DNA from: Gracilaria domingensis
Taxonomy: Eukaryota; Rhodophyta; Florideophyceae; Gracilariales; Gracilariaceae
DNA: 64,000 bases
Assembly: GCA_022539475.1 (NCBI GenBank)
Contig: VCMS01000065.1
Coordinates: 62,001-126,000, forward strand
Reading direction: 5' to 3'
Shown here: piece by piece, positions 40,795 through 51,180 of the stretch
Position numbering within the stretch: position 1 is the stretch's first letter
Layout: each line of letters begins with the position of its first letter
The notes under the pieces: generated by a model
Database searches by the model: none
Seen by the model: only the letters and a program-made list of their open reading frames with translations
Told to the model about the DNA's origin: nothing
Position numbers and translations under genes: made by a program

Positions 40795-41246
40795 TGCAAA
40801 AAGCGAGGAGCGGTTGGGGGGTTGGGGGGTTGGGGGAGGCGAGGCGGGCGGGGCGGGGAGGGCGGAGGTGCGACGAATAAGTGGCGCAGGCGGGGGGCGG
40901 GAAGCAGGCGGGGACGGGAAGCAGGCGGAGGCGGCTCGACGCGCAGCTGGCGAGGACGAAGGCGGGGAGGCGAACAGAACACGCGGCGGCACGGGCTGCG
41001 GCGCGCCCCAAAAGCGCAAGCTCGCGCGCAGACGGGCGCGGCGGCAGCGAGCGCGAGGCTGTGGCCGGTGGAGGCTGCGCGCGAGGCGCGCGAATCAGCG
41101 CGCGTGTGCAAAATATTGCACGCGCGCCGATGTGTGGCCGATTTGCGCGCCGATGCGCGCGCTCATTGGCGCGCGCTTCCGCCGCCTCGCGAGCAATGGG
41201 CGCGCGCGCGCGATGTGCGCGCCGTGCGCGCCGTGCGCGCGCGCGC

Positions 41247-42395
41247 TCACTGCATGTCGAAATTCACGCGCTGCGCCGCGCCGCCGCCGCGCCGCCGCCG
41301 CGCGCCGCCGATGCGCAGCGCCGCCGCGCGGAACGGCGCGGCCGGCAGCGCGCGCAGCGCCGCGTCCGCCGCCGCGTCCGCCGCCGCGTCCGCCGCCGCG
41401 TCCGCCGCTCCGTCCGGCGGCGCGGCGCGCGCCACCGCGCGCGGCAGCGGCAGCGCGCTGTCCGCGTGCGCGGCGGCGCGCAGCAGCGCGGCGCACGCCG
41501 GCGCGGCGGGCGGCAGCAGCGCGAACAGCGCCTGCGCGCGGTGGCCGCACGGCACGCACAGCAGCGCCTCGCCGCGCTCGCGCAGCGCGCGCAGCAGCGC
41601 GGCGAACGCGGCGCGGGTTGGCGCGCCATGCGCGGCGCGCGGCGCGGGCCACAGCACCAGCGGCGCGCCGTGCAGCGCGTCCTCGCGCACGCTGCGCAGC
41701 GGCACGCGGCGCGTGGCCACCAGCGCGGGCGGGCAGCGCGCGGCGGCGGCGGCGGTGAGCACGCGCGGGCGCGCGCGCAGCGGCACGACGAGGCCGGCGG
41801 GCGCGGCGGCCGGCAGCGTGAGCGTGACGGCGGCGTGCAGCAGGCGCGCGGCGATCTCGGACAGCGGCGCGTCCGGCGGCGCGTCGGCGGCGCACGGGAA
41901 GATGTGCGTGCGGTGCGCGCCGAAGACGGGCGACGGCGACGCCGACAGCGCGGCCGAGAGGCGCGCCGACACGCAGCGCGCGCCGAACACGTACGTGTGC
42001 GGCGTCGCGCTGCGCGCCGCGCCCCACTGCGCCAGCTGCTGCACCAGCGAGCGCGCGTGCGCCGCCAGCGCCGACGGCGGCAGCGCGCGGCTCGCGTGCT
42101 GCGCGGCGCGCAGCGCGCGCTCGGCGGAGGCGATGGGCGTGTGCGCGCCGCGCGTCATCTCCAGCACCTGCACCACGCGCGCGGCGTGCTGCGCGTCGTG
42201 GCCGCTGGTGGCCAGCAGCAGCAGCGGCTGCCGCAGCTGCGGCGCGCACGCGGACAGCTTGTGCAGGAAGCGCACCAACGCGTCGCGGAGGCGCAGGCGC
42301 GTCGCGGCCGACGCCGACGCCGAGGCGGCGGCGGCGGCGGCGGCGGCGGCGGAGGGCGGCGGCGGCGGCTGCACGGTGTGCCAGTCGACGAGCAC
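41247..42395 (-). CDS. Ala/Arg-rich protein, unidentified, 5' end uncertain
   Basis: About 380 residues are open here, ending VNFDMQ at 41247. The frame stays open upstream to about 42716 without an ATG, passing through SARLKLDA, a run of nine Pro and EFHVVLVDWHTVQ. Composition is Ala-rich, but the pattern of hydrophobic strands and helices (RLRLRDALVRFLHKL, QPLLLLATSG, LLHAAVTLTL, RERGEALLCVPCG) looks like a folded alpha/beta protein, perhaps starting with a von Willebrand A-like strand. The N-terminus probably lies beyond or inside the minisatellite at 42540-42850. I do not recognise the family. Confidence 0.4.
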   Translation of the reverse strand: MLVDWHTVQPPPPPSAAAAAAAAASASASAATRLRLRDALVRFLHKLSACAPQLRQPLLLLATSGHDAQHAARVVQVLEMTRGAHTPIASAERALRAAQHASRALPPSALAAHARSLVQQLAQWGAARSATPHTYVFGARCVSARLSAALSASPSPVFGAHRTHIFPCAADAPPDAPLSEIAARLLHAAVTLTLPAAAPAGLVVPLRARPRVLTAAAAARCPPALVATRRVPLRSVREDALHGAPLVLWPAPRAAHGAPTRAAFAALLRALRERGEALLCVPCGHRAQALFALLPPAAPACAALLRAAAHADSALPLPRAVARAAPPDGAADAAADAAADAAADAALRALPAAPFRAAALRIGGARRRRGGGAAQRVNFDMQ

Positions 42396-42539
42396 GACGT
42401 GGAACTCGGGCGCGCGCGCGCGCGGCGGCGGAGGCGGCGGAGGCGGCGGCGCGTCCAGCTTGAGGCGGGCGGAGCGGCGGCGGCTCTGGCGGGCGATCGC
42501 TCGGTCGACGCGCCGTCGGCGGCGGCGAAGGAGCCGCTC

Positions 42540-42850
42540 GGAGCAGCGCCTTGCTGCGCGCTTCGCGCGCTTGCTGCGCTTCGCGCGCCTGCTGCGCTTC
42601 GCTTCGCGCGCCTGCTGCGCTTCGCTTCGCGCGCCTGCTGCGCTTCGCTTCGCGCGCCTGCTGCGCTTCGCGCGCTTGTTGCGCTTCGCGCGCTTGCCGC
42701 TCGGAGCAGCGCCTTGCTACGCGCTTCGCGCGCTTGCTGCGCTTCGCGCGCTTGTTGCGCTTCGCGCGCTTGTTGCGCTTCGCGCGCGCGCTGCGCTTCG
42801 CGCGTTGCTCTTCGCGCGTTGCTCTTCGCGCGTTCTTGCGCGCATTGTCG
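42540..42850. repeat. GC-rich minisatellite (18/23-bp units)
   Basis: More than a dozen units of the type CTTGCTGCGCTTCGCGCG, some with an extra TTCGC giving 23 bp. Because 23 is not a multiple of three, reading frames change along the array. In one minus-strand frame it encodes REAQQA repeats. Confidence 0.85.
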
Positions 42851-44089
42851 CGCCGGTGAAGCGATCGGCGCCGCCAATTGCGATGGCAATGCGGTCTGGC
42901 GCGCTCCCGGTGGTCGAATTTCGATCTGCGGCCAGATTGCAGCTCGCGCGGCGCGTGGCCACCTGTGCGCTCGCGCTTGGGCCAAACCACAACCGGCGCC
43001 GATCTTCTTACGATTGCCGAGCGCACCGAGTTTTGACGAGTCTTCGCCAATGCTGAACACTCGTCTGACCACTGCTTCCGGTTCCGTTCTGCACAACACC
43101 GCCGTCTCGCGAGTCCCCATGTGCGCTGACGCCTTTTTCGAGCCTTCTCGGTGCTGATCTCGGTGCTGCGGAAGCGGCGTCCAAAGCGCCGCGCACGCGT
43201 TCATGCCGCCCGAGAAGCCTCGTGGCCACAGACGTGCCGTCATGAGTCATGGCCCATGGCAAGCGTCTCTTCGAGTTACATGTGACGATGAGCTCCCACA
43301 GAGGCGCTGCTGCTTGTAGTCTGCGTACCCTCGGCAGGAAGCACATATATCGTTTGTTGCTCGCGAGACTGCTGCCACATTTGCATGTGCCGAATGACGT
43401 TTCGAACTTTGCTCATCGTGTATCCGCCTTGTCACCCTCAACTTACAGCCGCACAAAATCAACTTCCGAGCACGCACCATTCCATCTCGAGCCACTTGCT
43501 CCCGTTGCAACGGATGCGAAAAATGAGTCAGCACCATTTTTGACAGCGCGGTTCTTCAAGTCGTGGAACGCGCCGCAGAAGCGCGCCGAATTGTCATCCC
43601 AGTCCTGCCGTTCTTCTCAGAGCAGCTCGGATGACGGCAATCTTGCATGGTAACAGCACACACTGCTGTCTTGATCGCACACCCTTTACGCTCTTGGTGC
43701 TCATCTGCGATGCAGTTCAAGCAATATATATTTTACATGCTGATTCAATACATTCATATGCTTTGCTATAAACTTCTAGCACTAACATCTGCTGATACAG
43801 ATTCATTTTCTGCAGCGGTGCTTGCGTGCAACGCGAGACGCTGCACAAGTATATGGGTGGTGTATCAACAAAGCGCCCAACATAATTCTAGACACTGGAG
43901 GCGATCCCCCTTATCTAATCCATGCTGGCGTAGAGGTGTGCGTGCTTCGGGAACATCCTCAACCACCAGAACCAGCTTTTGAAACAACCACTTCCGCGTT
44001 CACTGCCGTTTTCTTCCGCATGTGCATCCCTGACTGCCTGTTCGCATTGGGGAGCATCAGAAGAACGACAGAACGTAATGGATCTCAGA
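42851..44089. other. Spacer across the GC-to-AT transition
   Basis: No supported gene. GC-rich to about 43.25 kb and clearly AT-richer from about 43.65 kb on. Confidence 0.4.
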
Positions 44090-45538
44090 TCATGAGTCCT
44101 TCTTCTCATTCTCAGCCGATGACGGTTCCGATCTTCTTTTTATGTAAGACCGTACTTCCAAGAACATCTGTTCTACTGCGCTCACGGGTATAGAGAAAGC
44201 GGCTGTACAAGCATACAGCATCAAACCTTTCACAAGGACCACTGCATGAGAGTAATTTGCATCAGTGATGTCGGGACCAACCCATGCAACTACCCTTATG
44301 AATATGGGGTGCAGCTGATAAATGGCATATAAACTTCGACTCCAAAAAGATATTACGCGGTTGTTGAGCAGAGATGTTGATCCACGAGAGGAACCAACTC
44401 CATTCCTGGGATGCTTCTCGTCCAATTTGTCTGTATCTACAGTGCAGGTTGCCATCACAATAAGTCCAAGTCCACTTGTCACAAGTGCTGAACCGAATCC
44501 TTCGTGTAAGGCTCCAAAGTATTTGTTGAAAGTTTTCGATGAGGGATGGAAGTAGAACAGTGCAAAGAAATCTAACATCATTAGCAACAGCCCGGTAGTA
44601 ACAGCAGCCGCCTTGCGTCGAAGAATACAAACATGCAAATGTCCTTTCCTGTGCATTTCGCACCACACAAGAAACCCGATCATACAAGGAATCAGACGGA
44701 AGCATGTGTCGTAGTACAGAGGGTGGTACGCTTGGAACATCGTTTGGCGGCTCACAGCTTCGTAAGAACTTACATCAAAGGCACCCATGCGTAACTTATG
44801 CTTCGTGGCTAGTGCGATCTTTGCGGATGTCGTGTTTACCACATCTTGCATGTTGACCATAAGTGGCCAAGATGGGAATCCAGCTTCATACCATTTCACA
44901 ATCCGAGCAAGAGCAGAACCCAAAATGCAAATGCCCAGTGCAAATTGAAGATGGGATAGTGAACGACAAACTAATGCCAACATGCATATCACGATGTGAA
45001 CTTGGTAGTCTACAATTGTCGACCATCCCTCTACAAGGCATCTGTCGCCGATGACTGTGAACAAATTCCCAAATAACAAGATCTCCGGCAAGTTGGGGCA
45101 TAACGAATTCCCCATGAAAGAAAAAATAATGGATGTAATGGTGTACATTGGAGCAAGTCTGAGCCACCGGAGATATGTGTAGCGAACAACCGCACCCAGA
45201 GATATCTCACGTCCGTCTTCTTGGAAACATGCTTTCAACTTGGGAGCCAAACAGAAACCACTCAAAAAGAAGAAAGCATCCACTCCGTACCGAAACCCAA
45301 AGTTCACCAACTGAAACAACACTGCAGATACTGAGGAAAAGTCGTTTATGAGCGCATCGGCCGGGGCTGACGAAGAAAGGGAAAACGCAATGTAAGATGC
45401 GGCATGGTACAGGACGATTGAGGTGTTAAAGTAGATTCGTACAACTTGCAAGGGCAGAGTTCCAGTAGGAGTGGGTGAGAAAAGCGCCCGCCTGAGAAAC
45501 AACAAAATGTTATGTTTTGGCCTACGATGAAGAAGCAT
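44090..45538 (-). CDS. Acyltransferase-3 family membrane protein (NRF-6/OafA-like)
   Basis: 482 residues with about ten to twelve membrane segments. Family blocks are visible: FGFRYGVDAFFFLSGFCLAP near residues 80-99, RYTYLRWLRLAPMY after it, VEGWSTIVDYQVHIVICML (the W..Y..H pattern of the NRF-6 group), and a late SRSLYAIYQLHPI segment. Such proteins move acyl groups across or onto substrates at membranes; the animal NRF-6 group is involved in lipid uptake and transport, bacterial OafA in O-acetylation. The usual N-terminal active-site histidine would be HAASY near residue 45. Substrate unknown. It is the last ordinary gene before the mobile-element region. Confidence 0.82.
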   Translation of the reverse strand: MLLHRRPKHNILLFLRRALFSPTPTGTLPLQVVRIYFNTSIVLYHAASYIAFSLSSSAPADALINDFSSVSAVLFQLVNFGFRYGVDAFFFLSGFCLAPKLKACFQEDGREISLGAVVRYTYLRWLRLAPMYTITSIIFSFMGNSLCPNLPEILLFGNLFTVIGDRCLVEGWSTIVDYQVHIVICMLALVCRSLSHLQFALGICILGSALARIVKWYEAGFPSWPLMVNMQDVVNTTSAKIALATKHKLRMGAFDVSSYEAVSRQTMFQAYHPLYYDTCFRLIPCMIGFLVWCEMHRKGHLHVCILRRKAAAVTTGLLLMMLDFFALFYFHPSSKTFNKYFGALHEGFGSALVTSGLGLIVMATCTVDTDKLDEKHPRNGVGSSRGSTSLLNNRVISFWSRSLYAIYQLHPIFIRVVAWVGPDITDANYSHAVVLVKGLMLYACTAAFSIPVSAVEQMFLEVRSYIKRRSEPSSAENEKKDS

Positions 45539-48500
45539 CTTTGGCTAGCAACAAAGTGAGTGAAAATGGAAGACCTGGAGAAGACCTGGAGAAGCCCTCA
45601 CGGACCGTGAAATCACCGACGGTTTTAAGCCGTTCTTGTTCGAGATTTCAACGATCTGCAGAATCAAACATGGCCGAAGTACGACGGTAACCCTTATCAG
45701 TCGGCTGTACCCCTGGAGTAGTCCAGTTACTGGCCCGGACCAACAATATCAGTCAGGTATCTGAAAAGGACTAACGATATCAATCAGATATCTGAAAAGG
45801 ACCACCAATGAAGCCCCCTCATCCATCCGACAAAAAGAAACTTGTAAAACATTAGTGTAATGTACAGATTTTACAGCTGTAACCGTATCTGATTATCCTA
45901 CGTAACCAAAACTTGACTAGCCGTTGCAGAGTTCTGTCACGGAAGAAGCATAACCAAAACGCTTCGAGAGCCTTTTGGTGCTTAATCCTTTTGACCCTGA
46001 ACACTTAAAGGGTGTTGAGATAGTGTTAACGATGAAGAACGAGTGGGCTAAATTTGGATTCATTGGATACAGGTTTTCCATGTGTTCCAACCGCTTATCT
46101 TTGGCTTGACATCGATAACCAAGCCGTGCTAATCGGCCGCAAGTGCAACACGTTGGAATATTTGCAACTAAAAAAAGCGAAAGAGGTAACTCATGTCCAA
46201 TGCAGATGTCGCAAAAAAAACACAGCTTCTGCACACAAAATCCATTCTCTCCATTCCTCAAAACGTAAATGCGCGTCAAAAGCTTTTGCTTACTGTCTGA
46301 CTGCACCTGAATCCATATTCTGCTCCACATGTTATTGGCAACATTCAGCCGCCACACGAAAGGCTTCAAATCTACAAAAGTGCATGGTCGCATTTTGAGT
46401 TTAAGGTACGTAGCAAAAAGTGAGCGAAACAACATAGTAATGATGTTAGATTTGCTGCGCTTTGCAGAGACCGAGTCTAATCTTTGCGTTCTCCGAAATC
46501 AAATCTGCTGCTCTTGAGCACATTAAACTTTGTGCATCATTATGAATTCTTTACCTCTCGAAGACAATGACGAACAAAACACTACCGCTAATATTTATGA
46601 GTGCAACGAAGATGTGACTACAGAACTTATATTGGAGAAATACGATGAAGATGGATTTGTTGTGTGCGCACTGGTTTCAATTGAAAAAGAACGACTGTAA
46701 AAATCTGTAAAATATTGTTCAAAATATTTTAACTGAAACAGGCTCTTTTTCGCCGAATCCTTTCTTATCCAGCGCACGTCTCGGCATAGAGACGAGTTAG
46801 GATTGGTTCAGTTGTTTTGAACGCATCGTTCATGGAAGTTTTTCAACGATGGACAAGTAAAAAGTTGATACGAAGAATAAAAAGCTCTTGATCTCTAAAA
46901 ACTAATTAGGTACTCGTATATATTGGTTATAGAGCTTGCGACTTCTGTCCATGGCTTTAATTGGTTACACAACTACTGATGCTCTTCCACTTTGCTCATT
47001 ATACCATTTTTACATATTGTGTTGGGTAGATATGCGTTCAGCAACATTTGCGCGGCCTTGTGGTTTTATCCTACGTATAACGCTCATGACCTGCTTCATG
47101 ATCCGTTTGTAAAATTCATGTCAATTGCTAAAACATTTCGCACGTCACGCAGCTACCCTTTTCTTACCAGTGGGAGTAAGTTTCTCAGACAACAACACAG
47201 TCAGATTCAAACAACATGGGAAGACCCAAACCTATATGGAGAGCAAGCCAGAGACGTTTGGTAAACCGTTCCAAGCTTTAATCGGCTGGCCGCACGCATA
47301 CCTATAATCGTTTGAAGACAACGGATCTGGTACCCAATCATGGCAGTTATCATTACAACGCTATACGAGCGTGTTCCTAGATTTGCGTGGACCAATTAGT
47401 CGGCGCATCGACGGAAAATTCGTGCCGAACTCGAATCCATCATATCGTACAATTAATCAACAAAAACCAGCAATTTTGGTGGGTAGAAAAATTCAGAGTT
47501 CCGTGCTTCTCGAGCGTTCTTCTTCTTCTTTTGGTATGAGCACGTTACGCTAATTCCGCGTAACTTGTGGGGTTTGCTAAGAACCTCCTACAACCTATAA
47601 GGCTTTCGTCAAAATGTAGCCACAGACGACTACAGGTATGTAGCCGCCTTACGCACGTTGAGCAGCTGATAGTTATTCTAAGAAAGCATTAGATCTCTAA
47701 GATGTTTTCGTCCGCCGGAGCATTTCGTCACTGGTGATTCTACCTGTTCATATCCTGTTCTTTCTAAGTACCTCTTCATTCATCCTCTCGAGGTTACTGG
47801 CTAAGGAGCACACCACGACAAGGCGCTCAGCACGTACCACGTCGTTCCGCCAAGAGACCATAGCAGCATTCCTTTCGTCCAACCCTCATTTCGTCGGCTA
47901 TGTTAGACGAAAAGAACCAGCTCGTTACTTCCCAACGTTCTCCCATCCTAGCGCAAACCCTCCGACAAAAACCTTGAAAAAACCCCTGTCACACGAATGT
48001 CTCCGTAGGAGCTCTTTCCGTGTTGTAGAAAAGTCAGGAAAACGGTAACAGGATCTTCCTCCGCTGATCGGCTCGTAGCCTAATGCTTGCGTGCAGCTAG
48101 TCAAAGGTCTTTTACCGACGTTCTACCCAGGTCCGCAATGGCAAACGGCAAGCAGACCTATCGCTTGGACGAGTTTTGCGACTTCCCAAGTCCAGAGAGG
48201 CGTACGGTGCGCCGAGCGCCCATGCGAGTTTTAGGACATCCCGAGTCCGAGACGGCGATCGGTGCGCTAATCTCCGGCACAAGTTTAACGACATTCCGGG
48301 TCGTTCTCGAGCGTTCATTCGCGCGCAGTGCAGCGAGGTCTTCAGCGCTGGTACTTATCCTCACATCACAACCACTGGCGTCAATCACTAATTTTAAAGC
48401 AGTGTAATACAAATCCAGAGACGTGAACGACATACAAGACGTCCAACATCATGCTCCCTGAAGATATGGGAGCTTGGCGGAAAAGCCTCTGTTTCCACCA

Positions 48501-48626
48501 AGAATATGGTCGTCAAGCCAGTATTGGGCGGAAGTAGATATTTCAGGGTACGATAAATTAGCCGGACAATGAGAAACACGTAAAAGACGGAACGTAGTAA
48601 CAAAAGAGATCCAAAAGAAGAGGATA
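45539..48626. other. 3.1-kb AT-rich region without a recognised gene
   Basis: Only short open frames with no recognisable domain. The longest is at 45917-46435 (minus, 172 residues, Cys-rich, unplaced). The region may hold old mobile-element remnants, but I cannot name any. Confidence 0.4.
45737..45810. repeat. 31-bp direct repeat, 2.3 copies
   Basis: Units start at 45737, 45768 and 45799 (partial), beginning GGACYAACRATATCA and ending ATCTGAAAA, with a few mismatches. Confidence 0.8.
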
Positions 48627-49053
48627 TACCTTCCTGGTCAGGGCAATGTAGAACATGGGCTAATGTGGAACACCAGGAGTCGAAAGACTCCAATGTGCCA
48701 GTTATCAACTGTAGTAGCCTTTACAGCTCCTCAGAAAGCCTACAAACGATGCTCTCCCCTTTTATAAACTAAGCGTCAAAGCTATGGACGAAACCAGGTT
48801 TCTATTACAAGTAAACGCTGTATTCTTTACCACTATACTCGTAAACCGCTTCACCCTTCTTCAACGAGTGTGTCATGCTCATTTCAAACTAAAAGCGCGC
48901 GGAAATGCCGGAAACCGTTTCTGTAAAGCATACTACACCAACGCGCACTATGACGTTCACTTCACTCTCCGTGTGTGAGGTAGAATCTCACCATGGTCAC
49001 GCCATCCATGAGACGGCAAAGCTTGAAATACAAGCGCAGAAAATCCAGAATTG

Positions 49054-50270
49054 ATGCAGTTAGAGGACAGAGAAACACCTAAAAACACTGCTATTGAGCT
49101 CATCAAAGATCAGAAGCCCATCAGAACCATTTGCCGTCTAAGCAAGTTATCAATTGGCACCATTCACCGCCTGAAAGTAAAAGTCATGGAAGCCAAAAAG
49201 TTAAACCACGAATATGACGACTCGCTCCATGACCCAAACGTGGGTCGTAAAACAGTTCTCACTTATGCCGAAGAACGACTGATTGTCGGCAGATTCAAAG
49301 AAGTAGCCGACCATGGGTTTTCTTGCGGCACTGAAACATTGAAGGCCATAGCCTCCGAGATCGCAAATGACTTAACCAAAACCTTCCCAAACGAAACACC
49401 TTTAGATGACTGGGTTAGGGCTTTCCGGGCACGCCATCGCGATATCACATTCAGAAAGATGGAGAGCAGAAAAGGGGCAAAGATTGCAGCGCAAAATCCT
49501 GAACATGTCAAGACATTGGTTAATGCCTTGAAGCTCTGCCAGAAGACTAATCCCGGAATTTTGGATGACTCTGACACCGTTTGGAACATAGATGAAACAA
49601 TGGTAAGGATAAACGCAACAGAGACAGAAAAAGGTTTCGTTTCTGCTTCCACTCACCACGGGGGTATGAAAATGAAGTGTGACAGTCAAGGGAAGCATCT
49701 TACTGCCGTTGTGATTGCGTCGGCATCTGGGCGGACATTGCCACCCTTTTCCATCTTTCAGGGTACGAACCAAATGAATCGTTGGTTCGATCCGCTATCG
49801 CCAGAAATATTTAAAGATGAATGCGGTGTACCGCATTGGCTGGCAATTGAAAAGTGGCTACCCGAAGGGAGTTTCGTGGTCGGCAATGAAAAAGGCTCCA
49901 TGACGATGGAGCTAATCCCATTCGTGATTGATCACATAGTGCGCCACGCAAAGGACGTTCTGGACAAGAAGAAAATCCTTCTCATGTTAGACGGCCACAA
50001 ATCGCGGAATGGATATGTGTGGTTGAAGAAGGCAAAGGCAGCAAACATCGAAGTCATCATCAGCCCCGCAAACACTTCGCACTTTCTTCAGGCGTGCGAC
50101 CAGTCCATAAACAAACGTTACAAGGAGACCGTCCGCGCAACGTATGACTTACTGAACAAGAAGGCATTCGTTGACTTTGGTGAATATGGTATTAAATTCA
50201 AATAAGGCACAGCAGGTTATAAAGCTCTGACGAAGAATGTTGTCCAAGAAGCCTTTGATAAGGTTGGGAT
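49054..50270 (+). pseudogene. Pogo-like transposase, 5' part
   Basis: It begins with a Psq-like helix-turn-helix (IELIKDQKPIRTICRLSKLS), followed by a CENP-B-type DNA-binding region (LTYAEERLIVGRFKE, DWVRAFRARH). The DDE catalytic core shows all three acids: VWNIDETM, LLMLDGHKSRNGY and LQACDQSINKRYK. An in-frame TAA sits at 50203-50205, shortly before the LTR insertion point, in a stretch where relatives read on. The N-terminus may really start at the ATG at 49008 in the neighbouring frame (MRRQSLKYKRRKSR...), which would imply a shift near 49075. The gene is therefore dead in several ways. Confidence 0.85.
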
Positions 50271-51127
50271 TGTGGTGCAAAACCCTCGACGGGAAGCAAC
50301 AAACCGCGTCGCGGACGAGCACCTCAGGGTGTTCAGGCCCTGCTCCCTGTGAAGGGCAGTCGAGCGGCAGAACCCTCCGATAGGGCCAACACGAGCCGGG
50401 TGTAAATCCGGGTGGCCCCGATCTGGGCGTGCAGTCGGAGGTAAAAGGGGTAGAATCGGCGTAGGTATCCGGATGGTTCCGGCGAGCCACAGCGAGTGGG
50501 GGTATCCAGCCCAACGGTATGGGACGACAAAAGATCGACAAACGAGCCGCACTGCGGAGCACTGACTCGCGATAAGCGGGAAAACTCCCGAGACAAATAA
50601 AACAAACCTACAATGTAGGGCAGAGTAGCGAAAGCCGTAAGACGGAAATGAAAACAATAAAATAGATAAGAAAAGTGCCGTGACGACGGATTAGTACTCC
50701 TCAGGGACGGAGGTTGGTTGATCAGCCCGGAATTGCGGCGGTATTCCCCAGGATGGGGCTGGTGACCGTGCGCAAGCGGCAAGAAGATCAGAGCCAAAGG
50801 CCTCGTTGAGGTTTACTTCCCGTACAGTGGCGGCAAGTGCCGCCACTTATATACGGCACTTGAAAATATCAATTAAAATATCTAACTATCCGGCGCTGCC
50901 GGCCAATACACTACAGGTGTGCAACCGTGGCAGGCTTGCCACGGCGCACCCGCTATCGGGCCAACTTGGCACACGTGTGCAGAAATACTACCCTTCCTAG
51001 GCATAACCCAAAATAGGGGCACTACCCCAGTAGCCTCTCATAACCTGAGGTGTCGAAGCCGATGACGGATCAACAAACTATGAAAAGCACCTCGGTGCAT
51101 CCCCACAAAAGGGCGTTTTGCTCTACA
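50271..51127 (-). repeat. 3' LTR of the chromovirus
   Basis: 857 bp, one difference seen from the partner at 61190-62046. It begins TGTAGAGC and ends GCACCACA on the minus strand. Confidence 0.95.
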
Positions 51128-51142
51128 TCTCCCCCTTCTCAG
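51128..51142 (-). other. Polypurine tract of the chromovirus
   Basis: A purine-rich 15-mer (CTGAGAAGGGGGAGA on the minus strand) abuts the 3' LTR, where the plus-strand primer is expected. The same 15-mer occurs again at 53108-53122. Confidence 0.75.
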
Positions 51143-51180
51143 GCTGAGACACCGACTCCGTCGGCTCGATACGCCTCGCG

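Noticed and set aside
41247-42395. Similarity of the Ala-rich protein to the meiosis protein M1AP or to a TFIIH p34-type domain
   Set aside because: Only a vague order of strands and helices matches; too weak to name.
45917-46435. A 172-codon minus-strand frame in the AT-rich region
   Set aside because: No domain, no homologue recognised, no promoter sign; it could be chance or an old mobile-element piece. Mentioned in the region note only.
48087-48407. A 106-codon plus-strand frame left of the DNA transposon
   Set aside because: Arg/Ser-rich with an overlapping frame on the other strand; no supporting feature.
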